This document shows positions 44,144-53,889 of a stretch of 64,000 nucleotides of DNA, piece after piece. Made by a program: the position numbers and the translations under genes. Below the pieces are notes generated by a model. The model was not told the origin of the DNA, did no database searches, and saw nothing but the letters and a program-made list of their open reading frames with translations. Source of the stretch: Candidatus Hydrogenedentota bacterium. GTDB lineage: Bacteria > Hydrogenedentota > Hydrogenedentia > Hydrogenedentales > JAEUWI01. Position 1 is the stretch's first letter. Each line of letters begins with the position of its first letter. The stretch spans positions 1 through 64,000 of the forward strand of contig JAEUWI010000033.1 in the NCBI GenBank assembly GCA_016791475.1, in the 5' to 3' direction.

Positions 44144-44523
44144 ACACGCCTCGAAAGCGTGTTACCTCGTTCCGCAAGGAACACCAGAATAGAACCGGAA
44201 GGGTGCGGGCGGCGAACGGGTTGCCGGACGTCCCGGACCGCGCCATTCGTGGCGCGCGAAAGGAAGAACGGCAGCACCTCAGGCACCATGCGGCGCGCGG
44301 ATGCCGCCGTGTGCGAAACGCCAGGAAGCGTGGAACTCCCTCGGGAGACCAGCGCGGAAAGGCGGACCTTCGGGCCGCGTACTCCTCCGGGAATACGCGG
44401 GTAACACACGGCTCAAGCAGCGCCCCGTGCCGGAGGTGTGAAGGCCCGTCGTCGCCCGTGCCCCAAGGGTTAAAAATCATCATCAGGACCGATGAGGTCT
44501 GAACATACAAGGAGGTACACCCC

Positions 44524-45657
44524 ATGACGAACGTAATCACGGCTATTAAGGAACGCATCCTCAAGCGGGTCCATGTGCGCAAGCACGAATTCGGGCTTCG
44601 CGTTGACGAAGGCGAATTCACGAAGGTCCTCGGGCCCGGCGTGTACCGCGTAATCGACCCCATGAACCGGGTCACCGTGGACATCGCAAGCGAACGGGAC
44701 GTTTACCTTCAGCATCGCCAGCTTGACGTGATCGTGAAGTCGGGCGCGCTGGAGGGCCGCGCGCTGGTTCTGGAACTTCAGGACAACGAGCGGGCGATCA
44801 TCTCGGTAAATGGCCGGGTCCACAGCGTCATCGGCGCGGGCCTCTATGTGCTGCCGAACACCTTCAACAAGGTGGCGGCGGAAATTCTCACGACCGACGC
44901 GGTGCGGTTTGAGCACGCGAACCTGAACAACGTTCTGGCGGCTGCCGGTGCGGTGGCTGTCTTCGACAAGCATCAGGTGGACGAAGGTCGGGTGGGTCTG
45001 CTCTACCTCAACGGCGTGTTTCAGGAAGTGCTGACGCCGGGCCGCTATGCCTTCTTCAAGGGCGTGGGCGCGGTGAAGATTCAACTGGTCGATGTACGCG
45101 AGCGTGTACTGGACGTAGGCGGCCAGGAGATCATGACCGAGGACAAGGTTACGCTGCGGCTGAACGCCGTGGCGACGTATCGGGTGTGCGATCCGCGCCT
45201 CTATGCCGATGTGGCGGAGGATGCGGTGCAGGCCCTGTACCGGGATGCCCAGTTGGCGCTCCGGGCCACGGTGGGCACGCGCACCCTCGACACCCTGCTG
45301 GCGGAGAAGGACGCTGTAACCGATGAACTGGCGGAGGCCCTGCGCAAGCGGGCGGCCACGCTGGGTATTGAAGTGCTCAGCGCCGGTATCCGGGACATCA
45401 TCCTGCCGGGCGAAATGAAGGAACTGATGAACCGGGTGACCGAGGCGAAGAAGGCGGCGGAAGCCAACCTCATCGTCCGGCGCGAGGAAACGGCCGCCAT
45501 GCGGAACCAGGCGAACACGGCGAAGGTGTTGGAAAACAACCCGACGCTGATGCGTCTGCGGGAGCTGGAGGTGCTCGAAAAGATCGCGGTTCACGCGAAG
45601 CTGAATGTTGTGCTGGGCGAAAAGGGCCTGGCCGACCGGGTGGTAAACCTGCTGTAG
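44524..45657 (+). CDS. Slipin/SPFH (band 7) protein without membrane anchor
   Basis: Encodes 377 aa with AAGGAGG 8 nt before the ATG. The SPFH core (about 183-300) reads VKIQLVDVRERVLDVGGQEI, VTLRLNAVATYRV and ALRATVGTRTLDTLL, followed by a long helical segment EAKKAAEANLIVRREETAAMRNQANTAKVLE typical of slipins. Ordinary slipins begin with a membrane hairpin; here none is seen. Instead three related beta-modules lie at residues 20-41, 88-109 and 154-175, each ending G-x-G-x-Y or P-G-x-Y. This form is known beside RtcR in other bacteria, but its role is not established. It is the only protein gene of the transcript that begins with the structured RNA. Confidence 0.85.
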   Translation: MTNVITAIKERILKRVHVRKHEFGLRVDEGEFTKVLGPGVYRVIDPMNRVTVDIASERDVYLQHRQLDVIVKSGALEGRALVLELQDNERAIISVNGRVHSVIGAGLYVLPNTFNKVAAEILTTDAVRFEHANLNNVLAAAGAVAVFDKHQVDEGRVGLLYLNGVFQEVLTPGRYAFFKGVGAVKIQLVDVRERVLDVGGQEIMTEDKVTLRLNAVATYRVCDPRLYADVAEDAVQALYRDAQLALRATVGTRTLDTLLAEKDAVTDELAEALRKRAATLGIEVLSAGIRDIILPGEMKELMNRVTEAKKAAEANLIVRREETAAMRNQANTAKVLENNPTLMRLRELEVLEKIAVHAKLNVVLGEKGLADRVVNLL

Positions 45658-45674
45658 GCGGGGGGCGAAGGCGG

Positions 45675-45714
45675 ATCAGCCGGATTGGTCGAATCGGACC
45701 GATCCGGCTGATTT
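45675..45714 (+). terminator. Terminator-like hairpin after the slipin gene
   Basis: A 16-bp stem with one G-U pair (ATCAGCCGGATTGGTC with its complement) and a 6-nt loop lies 17 bp after the stop. The U-tract is weak (TTGG), so it may instead stabilise the 3' end. Confidence 0.7.
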
Positions 45715-45875
45715 GGCCGTTCAATGACCCCCTATGCCCGACGGCAGCATTTTTCCTGCCTACCGCTCCCTGCGCGCGCCCCGCCTGTGGTACAATCCCC
45801 GGTCCGCGCCGCGCTTGCCCCTGGCATCGCGTCTGGCCGGCTTTATTGCGACCCGATGGATACCCAGCAGCGCCC

Positions 45876-48554
45876 ATGACCCATGAACTTCGACTTACGC
45901 CCGGCGGCCAGTTGCGCTGGCAGACCCTGAACGACGACGCGAAGCACCTGGCCCCCCTGCAGAAGCACTTCGCCCACGACTGGCGCGAAGGGCTTTTCTC
46001 TCTTGCCGCCGCAAAGTACGACGTGGGCCCCTACCCTACCCTGATATTCTGGCAGGAATTCGCCAGCCAGTACCTCACGGCGCTGTGCCATGTGGCGCCC
46101 TCGGCCCGAGACTGTTCTGTCCCGCCGCCGGACCAGGAGACCGCCGAGACGCTCGCGATTAACGCCCCTCCCATGGTGGGTGGCGAATACCTTACCCCCG
46201 GGATGCTCGTGCGCATCTGGAAATCCCTGGATCGCTGGGTGGTGGACCAGTCCACGCTGGATGATGGACTGGACGCCTTTCTGCACGCCTGGGCCCCGAA
46301 ATGGCGGCAGGTGGGCCAGGTTTGCTTTCACCTGGCGGAGAATCCCGCCGATCCGGAGCGTCCCTTCGCCTTTTTGAGCACCTATGCCCAAGGCTTCAGC
46401 ACCGATGGCTCCCTCAAGCATCAGCCGCTGCGCAATGCCCTCGAGCAGTTTGCCGGCGACAATAAACGAAGCGCCCTGCTCAAACTGCTCACGCCGGTCG
46501 AGCGCGCGGCGAAGGCGTGCCCCTGGCTTCGCGAGATGGTGGACTCAGGCGCTATCTACCACGCCACGGCGTGGACCGCGTCGGAGGCGTACCGGCTCCT
46601 CCTCAGTGCGGAAACCCTGGAAGAATGCGGTCTTGCCCTGCGCCTGCCCAACTGGTGGAAGAAGCGGCCCCGTCCCCAGATAGCGGTTACGATTGGTGAA
46701 CAGCGCAGCACCACCCTGGGCGCATCGGCGGTGCTGGACTTCAAGATGGAAGTCGCGCTGGGGGACGAAGCCCTGACGCGCGACGAGGTGGACATGCTCC
46801 TGGAAGGGGGCGATGGACTCGTGTTTCTTCGGGGACAGTGGATCGAAGTAAGCAAGGCCAAATTGAGTGAGGCGCTGGCCCACTGGCAGGTGATCGAGCG
46901 CGAAGCACAGGATGGCCACATCGACTTTATCGAGGGCATGCGTCTTCTCGCGGGCGCCTCGCGCGACCTTCGCCCCGACGAACACGCCGAGGAGGAGCGC
47001 CCCTGGGTTCACGTGGCGGCGGGGGAGGCGATGCACCGCATACTGACGGGCCTGCGTGACCCGGCCAATCTCGAGCACTTGGGTTGCCCGCCGGGCCTCA
47101 AGGGCGAACTGCGCCCCTACCAGCGCGATGGCTTGAACTGGCTCCACTTCCTCTCTGAACTGGGCCTGGGCGCCTGCCTCGCCGACGATATGGGCCTGGG
47201 AAAGACGGTGCAAGTGCTCGCGGCCATGCTGGTGCGCCGCAAGAGCGACGCGACGGTGGAGCGCCCGCCCGCACTGCTGGTCGTTCCCGCATCGCTCCTG
47301 GGGAACTGGAAGAGCGAATCCAACCGCTTTACACCCGCACTCCGCCTGGCGATCCTTCATACTTCGGAGATGGAAGTGGATTCCATGGACGCCATCTCGG
47401 ACGATCCGGAAGGTCGCCTCCGGGGGACCGATCTGGTCATGACCACCTATGGCATGGTGACGCGGCTCGGCTGGCTGTCGGAGTTTGAATGGGACACGAT
47501 CATCCTGGACGAGGCGCAGGCCATCAAGAACCCCGCCACGCGCCAGAGCAAAGCGATCAAGAAGCTGCGCGGCGGACGCCGCATAGCCCTCACCGGCACC
47601 CCCATCGAAAACCGCCTGGGCGACCTCTGGTCCCTCTTCGACTTTCTGAATCCGGGGTTGCTGGGGTCCGCAACGCAGTTCAAGGGCTTCCTCAAAAGTC
47701 TGGAGGCGCGGGAGCACGACCACTACGCCCCCCTGCGCAAACTGGTGAATCCCTATATCCTGCGACGACTCAAGACGGATCGGGCGATTATTTCGGACCT
47801 TCCCGACAAGACGGAAACGTCGCGTTTCTGCAACTTGACGCCCCTCCAGATTAAACTCTATCAGCACACCGTCAACGCCATGGCCAACGCGCTGGAGTCC
47901 TCCGACGGCATGGCCCGTCGCGGCCTGGTGCTTAAGACCCTCACGCGGCTGAAGCAGATCTGCAATCATCCGAGTCAGCTCACCGGCGATGGCGGCTACA
48001 GCGCGAAAGCGAGCGGTAAATTTCAGCGGCTGGCCGAGATCTGCGAAGAGCTCGCCGAACGTCAGGAGCGCGTACTTATATTTACGCAGTTTCGCGAGAT
48101 CATTCCGGCGCTGGGCGATCACCTGGCTTCCCTCTTCGGTCGCCCCGGCCTGGCGCTTCACGGGGGCACCAGCGTGGGGAAACGGCGCGCCTTGGTGGAT
48201 CAATTCCAAGAGGAAGACGGCCCGCCCTTCTTCATCCTGTCCATCAAAGCCGGTGGCACCGGTCTCAACCTCACCGCCGCCTCGCACGTGATACATTTCG
48301 ACCGCTGGTGGAACCCCGCGGTGGAAAACCAGGCCACGGACCGGGCATTTCGCATCGGCCAGCGAAAGAACGTGCTGGTTCACAAGTTCGTGACACTGGG
48401 CACCATCGAAGAGCGTATCGACGCGCTGATCGAAGAGAAGCGCCAGCTCTCCGCCGAGATATTGTCGAACGACGGCGAGATTAATTTGACCGAGCTTTCC
48501 AACGATGAACTTATGAACCTTGTACGCCTTGACGTGAACCGCGCCGCGATTTGA
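45876..48554 (+). CDS. SNF2/RapA-family DEAD-like helicase
   Basis: Encodes 892 aa from the ATG at 45876. The SNF2_N ATPase motifs are ADDMGLGKTVQVLA (Walker A), IILDEAQAIKNP (DEAQ box) and LTGTPIENRLGDLWSLFDFLNPGLLG. The C-terminal helicase part has LIFTQFREI, SIKAGGTGLNLTAASHVIHF and DRWWNPAVENQATDRAFRIGQ. The N-terminal 400 residues are the helical region typical of the bacterial SNF2 family with a SWIM partner. The following gene begins 29 bp later and carries the SWIM zinc finger, confirming the pair. Role: ATP-dependent DNA translocation in repair or transcription; the detailed function in bacteria is uncertain. Confidence 0.92.
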   Translation: MTHELRLTPGGQLRWQTLNDDAKHLAPLQKHFAHDWREGLFSLAAAKYDVGPYPTLIFWQEFASQYLTALCHVAPSARDCSVPPPDQETAETLAINAPPMVGGEYLTPGMLVRIWKSLDRWVVDQSTLDDGLDAFLHAWAPKWRQVGQVCFHLAENPADPERPFAFLSTYAQGFSTDGSLKHQPLRNALEQFAGDNKRSALLKLLTPVERAAKACPWLREMVDSGAIYHATAWTASEAYRLLLSAETLEECGLALRLPNWWKKRPRPQIAVTIGEQRSTTLGASAVLDFKMEVALGDEALTRDEVDMLLEGGDGLVFLRGQWIEVSKAKLSEALAHWQVIEREAQDGHIDFIEGMRLLAGASRDLRPDEHAEEERPWVHVAAGEAMHRILTGLRDPANLEHLGCPPGLKGELRPYQRDGLNWLHFLSELGLGACLADDMGLGKTVQVLAAMLVRRKSDATVERPPALLVVPASLLGNWKSESNRFTPALRLAILHTSEMEVDSMDAISDDPEGRLRGTDLVMTTYGMVTRLGWLSEFEWDTIILDEAQAIKNPATRQSKAIKKLRGGRRIALTGTPIENRLGDLWSLFDFLNPGLLGSATQFKGFLKSLEAREHDHYAPLRKLVNPYILRRLKTDRAIISDLPDKTETSRFCNLTPLQIKLYQHTVNAMANALESSDGMARRGLVLKTLTRLKQICNHPSQLTGDGGYSAKASGKFQRLAEICEELAERQERVLIFTQFREIIPALGDHLASLFGRPGLALHGGTSVGKRRALVDQFQEEDGPPFFILSIKAGGTGLNLTAASHVIHFDRWWNPAVENQATDRAFRIGQRKNVLVHKFVTLGTIEERIDALIEEKRQLSAEILSNDGEINLTELSNDELMNLVRLDVNRAAI

Positions 48555-48583
48555 GTTTCCCCCATGTGTGGAAAGGCTTAGCT

Positions 48584-49585
48584 ATGTCGTTCTGGAGAAA
48601 GTACGTCCCTGTCGCTCAACGCCGGGCCAAGGCCAAGAGGGAAATCAAGGGCCTGCTGAAGAAGGGGCAAACGCCTCAACCCGTCTCGGTGGAAGGCCGG
48701 GCCATGGCCACGAGCTTCTGGGGAAAAGCCTGGTGCGACCACCTGGAGTCTTTCTCCGACTACTCGAATCGCCTGCCCAGGGGCCGGACCTATGCCCGAA
48801 ACGGGTCCATATGTCACCTGGAAATCTCGTCGGGCCGCATCGATGCCATCGTATCTGGATCAAACCTCTATGAGATTTCGATAACGATCACGCCACTCCC
48901 AAGGGACCGTTGGAACGCCATCGTCCAGAAAGCCGCGGGTGGAATCGGTTCTGTCATCGAACTGCTCCGCGGCGAACTCTCTCACGAGGTCATGAGGCTC
49001 GTCACCGACAAATCGGAAGGGCTCTTTCCCAAACCCGCAGAGATAAAGCTCAAGTGCTCCTGCCCCGACTGGGCGGACCTCTGTAAGCATCTCGCGGCGG
49101 TGCTCTACGGAGTGGGCAATCGCCTGGACACCCGGCCCGACCTGCTTTTTCTACTCCGGGGCGTGGATCCGCAGGAGCTGATCTCCACGAGCATCGCACT
49201 TCCCGATAGCGCAAGAGCAACGCACGCAATACCGGACAGCGCACTCTCCGGCCTCTTCGGCATCACCCTGGACCTGACGCCGCCGACAGAGAATGTAGCC
49301 CCGAAATCATTACGGAGTCGGCCAGTCGCAACCGCAAGAAAAGTGACTCCGACGCCCCGGAATCCCGCCAGGCGTGTGAAGCCCATCACCGGCCCCGCTA
49401 TACAACGACTCCGCAAGCGACTTGGCATGACACCGGAGGCCTTCGCGAAGACACTGGGCGTCTCCCTCGCCTCGGTCCTGCGCTGGGAACAAATCGCCGG
49501 CGAGGTCCGACTGCACGCGGCGTCACGCGCAGCCCTGGAAACTTTAGTCAGTCAACCCAAAGTCCCCAGGAAAATAAAGCCCTGA
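48584..49585 (+). CDS. SWIM zinc-finger protein with C-terminal HTH
   Basis: Encodes 333 aa. The N-terminal half (FWGKAWCDHLESFSDYSNRLPRGRTYARNG) is the usual SWIM-protein N-terminal region. CSCPDWADLCKHLAAVLYG gives the CxC...CxH zinc ligands. After a Pro/Arg-rich linker a helix-turn-helix of the XRE or MqsA-like kind appears at the end (IQRLRKRLGMTPEAFAKTLGVSLASVLRWEQ), an addition not always found in this family. It likely partners the SNF2 helicase encoded 29 bp upstream and adds DNA binding. AAGG precedes the ATG at 48584. Confidence 0.88.
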   Translation: MSFWRKYVPVAQRRAKAKREIKGLLKKGQTPQPVSVEGRAMATSFWGKAWCDHLESFSDYSNRLPRGRTYARNGSICHLEISSGRIDAIVSGSNLYEISITITPLPRDRWNAIVQKAAGGIGSVIELLRGELSHEVMRLVTDKSEGLFPKPAEIKLKCSCPDWADLCKHLAAVLYGVGNRLDTRPDLLFLLRGVDPQELISTSIALPDSARATHAIPDSALSGLFGITLDLTPPTENVAPKSLRSRPVATARKVTPTPRNPARRVKPITGPAIQRLRKRLGMTPEAFAKTLGVSLASVLRWEQIAGEVRLHAASRAALETLVSQPKVPRKIKP

Positions 49586-49599
49586 GGCCATTCCTCCAC

Positions 49600-51609
<2,010 letters not shown>

Positions 51610-51672
51610 GAAGACCCTTCGGTTCGACGCAACGGTTACAGTGCGCCGGAAGGGGAACGAGGGGGGGAGGAT

Positions 51673-51699
51673 GAAAAATAGCGGTGCTCCGCCAATCGC
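51673..51699 (-). terminator. Riboswitch expression platform: attenuator hairpin
   Basis: On the minus strand GCGG-AGCA-CCGC is followed by TATTTTT, a short intrinsic terminator upstream of the surface-protein start. GCGATTGG (51692-51699) adjoins its 5' arm and is exactly complementary to CCAATCGC (51744-51751), which overlaps the 3' end of the riboswitch P1 strand. Ligand-bound P1 would free the terminator, so B12 should lower expression. Confidence 0.65.
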
Positions 51700-51743
51700 C
51701 CATCCCTCGGGGCCCCGGATGCATGGCACACCCAGTGTTAAAC

Positions 51744-51942
51744 GCGATTGGCAGGTCTTCGGACTTTCAGGCGCGTCCCGTGGGGGGGGCCTACTCCGCG
51801 CGGCTTCCCAGTCCTGTATCGCCAGGGCCAGTGCCTTTGTTTCAGACTCCAGAGAGTCCGCTGCGCGTTTCGTTCCTGATTACCGCTGCGGGGCAGTTCC
51901 GGATTCACACCGGATTCCCTCTTAGCGTGCCGGGAACCCAAG
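51744..51942 (-). promoter_or_regulatory. Cobalamin (B12) riboswitch
   Basis: Read on the minus strand the region has the diagnostic blocks of the adenosylcobalamin aptamer in order: AGAGGGAATCCGGTG, TGAATCCGGAACTGCCCCGC followed by GCGGTAA, and near the 3' end AGTCCGAAGACCTGCC. The long P6-P10 arm lies between. It sits 135 bp upstream of the secreted protein start at 51609, on the same strand, with a terminator in between. The class binds coenzyme B12 and normally shuts down genes of B12 uptake or synthesis. Confidence 0.93.
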
Positions 51943-51999
51943 ATCCCGGCGCGAACCAACACCCTAAGAATACGGGAACAGGACTCGGGCTGTCAATAG

Positions 52000-52063
52000 C
52001 AGTTCACAATTGACAGTTGACAATTGACAATTGACAACGATTCGGTCCGGAGAGCCTACAGCC
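52000..52063. repeat. Short (TTGACAA) and AGCCTAC heptamer copies
   Basis: Four to five copies of an AATTGAC/AGTTGAC heptamer occur at about 52007-52037. One full and one partial copy of AGCCTAC (the repeat of 1-77) follow at 52053-52063. Both lie between the riboswitch and the nonamer array. Confidence 0.8.
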
Positions 52064-52103
52064 ACGTTTCACCGCATATCGCACGGCCCCATTGCCCCAT
52101 TGC

Positions 52104-52238
52104 CCCATAAGTCCCATAAGTCCCATACGCCCCATAAGTCCCATAAGACCCATAAGACCCATAAGTCCCATACGCCCCATAAGTCCCATAAGACCCATAA
52201 GCCCCATAAGCCCCATAAGCCCCATAAGCCCCATAAAT
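52104..52238. repeat. Nonamer array, 15 units of CCCATAAGN
   Basis: Fifteen contiguous 9-bp units start CCCATA and end AAGT, ACGC, AAGA or AAGC, with the last AAAT. Units 2-5 (AAGT, ACGC, AAGT, AAGA) recur as units 7-10, so longer duplications happened. It lies in the gap before the BNR gene. Frames through it would encode Met-Gly-Leu or Pro-Ile-Ser repeats, without other support. Confidence 0.95.
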
Positions 52239-52383
52239 TCCTTCCCATCGGTCGCCCAGCCTTCATTGTCCATTGTCCCTCGACTCGTTCGTTGATCAAT
52301 CGCCACTGGACACCCCGCCATCGCCATGGTAGGCTGGTATGAGGTTGCAGGCCAGTGAACGTTTCAACACGAAAGGGGACGCC

Positions 52384-53472
52384 ATGTCCAACGTGTGCCT
52401 CATGGTTTCCACGGAGAAGGGGCTCTTTCTCCTCTTCTCGGATAGTGCGCGGGAGCGCTGGGAAGTCCTTCCGCCCGCCCTCAAGGGTTGGAAGGTAAAC
52501 TATTGCACCATCGATCCGCGCACCGGGCTCATGTACGCGGCCGTCGGCCACTATGTCTATGGCCCAACCATCCAGATTTCCCGCGATCGGGGCAGGACCT
52601 GGGCGCAGCAGGAGCACGGACCCGCCTTCGGAAAGGAAAGCACCTCCAAGCTCAAAAACATCTGGACCATCGTGCCCGGTCTCGACAGCGAGCCAGGCAC
52701 CCTCTACGCCGGCACCGACGACGCGGGCCTCTTTGTCTCGCGCGACGGCGGCGTGCATTGGGAAGAACTCACGGCTATTTCCGAACATCCCACCCGCGCC
52801 GAGTGGATGGGCGGGGCGGGGGGGATGTGTCTTCACAGTATCCTGCTCGACAAGGACCGGCCCGACCGAATCCTCGTCGGAATTTCCGCCGTAGGGGTAT
52901 TGCGCTCGGACGATGGCGGCGCCACTTTCGAGCCCCGCAACGAGGGCATGCCCATCATCATCGAAGGAGAGAACCACAAGTGCGTTGGCTCCTGCGTCCA
53001 CGCCCTCGTGCAGGACCCCGCGGTTCCCAGCCGCATCTATCAACAGAACCACCAGGGCGTCCTGCGCACCGCCGACGGCGGCGACCACTGGGAACGTATT
53101 GAAAACGGCCTCCCCTCGGTCTTCGGCTTCCCCATGGTCATCGATCCACACGACGCCAGTACGCTTTACATCATCCCCCAGGAGGCCGACGAATACCGGA
53201 TCTTCAAAGACGGCCTGCCCATGGTCTATCGCACCCGGGACCGGGGAGATCACTGGGAACCCCTCAGAAAGGGCCTGCCGGAAAACTGCTACAGCGGCGT
53301 CCTCCGCCATGCCATGGTCATGGACACCTGCGACGCGCCGGGTCTCTACTTTGGTACTTCCGGCGGTCAGCTCTTTTACAGCCTGGACCGCGCCGAGAGC
53401 TGGCGCTCCATCCCGTGCAGTCTGCCGAGGATCAGCAGTGTCCGGGCTGCCGTGCTGGATGGGGAGCCCTGA
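52384..53472 (+). CDS. BNR/sialidase-like beta-propeller protein
   Basis: Encodes 362 aa from the ATG at 52384, with AAAGGGGA upstream. Repeated Asp-box motifs are visible: SRDRGRTWA, SRDGGVHWE, SDDGGATFE, TADGGDHWE, TRDRGDHWE and SLDRAESWR, the signature of BNR propellers. The first residues (MSNVCLMVSTEKGLFLLFSD) lack a signal peptide, so it may be cytoplasmic. Catalytic sialidase arginines are not evident, so a non-hydrolytic role is possible. The MoaD/ThiS-like gene follows after 3 bp. This two-gene unit recurs in other bacteria as far as I know, but its function is unknown. Confidence 0.8.
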   Translation: MSNVCLMVSTEKGLFLLFSDSARERWEVLPPALKGWKVNYCTIDPRTGLMYAAVGHYVYGPTIQISRDRGRTWAQQEHGPAFGKESTSKLKNIWTIVPGLDSEPGTLYAGTDDAGLFVSRDGGVHWEELTAISEHPTRAEWMGGAGGMCLHSILLDKDRPDRILVGISAVGVLRSDDGGATFEPRNEGMPIIIEGENHKCVGSCVHALVQDPAVPSRIYQQNHQGVLRTADGGDHWERIENGLPSVFGFPMVIDPHDASTLYIIPQEADEYRIFKDGLPMVYRTRDRGDHWEPLRKGLPENCYSGVLRHAMVMDTCDAPGLYFGTSGGQLFYSLDRAESWRSIPCSLPRISSVRAAVLDGEP

Positions 53473-53475
53473 ATC

Positions 53476-53760
53476 ATGGCGGTCGTCTCCGTACCCTTTA
53501 CCCTGCCCGGTCTTCTGGCCACTTGTGCCGACGGTCGTAAGGTGGTCAACGTGGAGGCCGAGACGGTGGCGGGGGCCATCGATGCGCTCCTAATCGCCTA
53601 TCCGCTGCTCAAAGTACACCTCTACGAAGAGGGTGGGCGACTTCGGCCCCACGTGATGTTCCTCTACAACGACCAGAGCGTTAAGTGGCTGCCAAGCTTG
53701 AACATAGCACTGCGGGAAGGTGACCGGATGACGGTGCTCCAGTTGGTTTCGGGGGGATGA
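53476..53760 (+). CDS. MoaD/ThiS-family ubiquitin-like sulfur carrier
   Basis: Encodes 94 aa ending in VLQLVSGG, the free diglycine C-terminus that E1-like enzymes adenylate and thiocarboxylate. The beta-grasp pattern matches MoaD/ThiS: VPFTLPGLLATC, AETVAGAIDALLIAYPLL and RPHVMFLYNDQSVKWL. It begins 3 bp after the BNR gene and shares its transcript. No MoeB/ThiF, MoaE or ThiG is nearby, so the acceptor pathway is unknown. A protein-modifier or sulfur-donor role with the propeller protein is only an inference. Confidence 0.82.
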   Translation: MAVVSVPFTLPGLLATCADGRKVVNVEAETVAGAIDALLIAYPLLKVHLYEEGGRLRPHVMFLYNDQSVKWLPSLNIALREGDRMTVLQLVSGG

Positions 53761-53889
53761 TCGGGGTGATCTTTGGTGGCGCGGTTTGCGTGGAATGCGC
53801 GTTTTAATTGGATTCTCATGGGAGCAATTGCTTACACTCCCCCGCTGTGTATTGCCCTTATCAATCCCAAACCAACAGGAATCCAAACC

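Larger units (their letters stand above)
43776..44480 (+). ncRNA. Large structured non-coding RNA with tRNA-like modules
   Basis: About 700 nt between the sigma-54 start and the slipin leader lacks any convincing gene; frames on both strands have no ribosome sites. It is full of stable pairings: a long-range 9-bp helix GGTACGCCG (43856-43864) with CGGCGTACC (43971-43979), hairpins at 43881-43895 and 43942-43959, ACACGC/GCGTGT (44144-44162), a GNRA hairpin GTTCC-GCAA-GGAAC (44169-44182) and a UUCG hairpin at 44240-44255, plus another UUCG loop at 44369-44372. Two tRNA-like modules lie in the centre. The precise ends are inferred. It does not match RNase P RNA, tmRNA or group I intron signatures I know; a Y-RNA/YrlA relationship is possible because of the tRNA-like part. 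Confidence 0.75.

Noticed and set aside
44079-44147. A functional tRNA-Leu (AAG)
   Set aside because: Acceptor stem is only three pairs, position 33 is C, and there is no long variable arm as needed for tRNA-Leu.
43776-44480. RNase P RNA, tmRNA or group I/II intron
   Set aside because: The conserved cores that I know for these (for example the GAGGAAAGTCCGGGC block of RNase P RNA) are absent; T-loops alone are not enough. A covariance search would decide.
43831-44684. Open reading frames of 60-226 codons on both strands over the structured RNA
   Set aside because: No ribosome sites, mutual overlap, low-complexity composition, and the region reads as paired RNA with tRNA-like parts.
52004-52327. 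Gene encoding Met-Gly-Leu repeats on the minus strand
   Set aside because: It is a translation of the nonamer array, with no signal, start site or conserved end.
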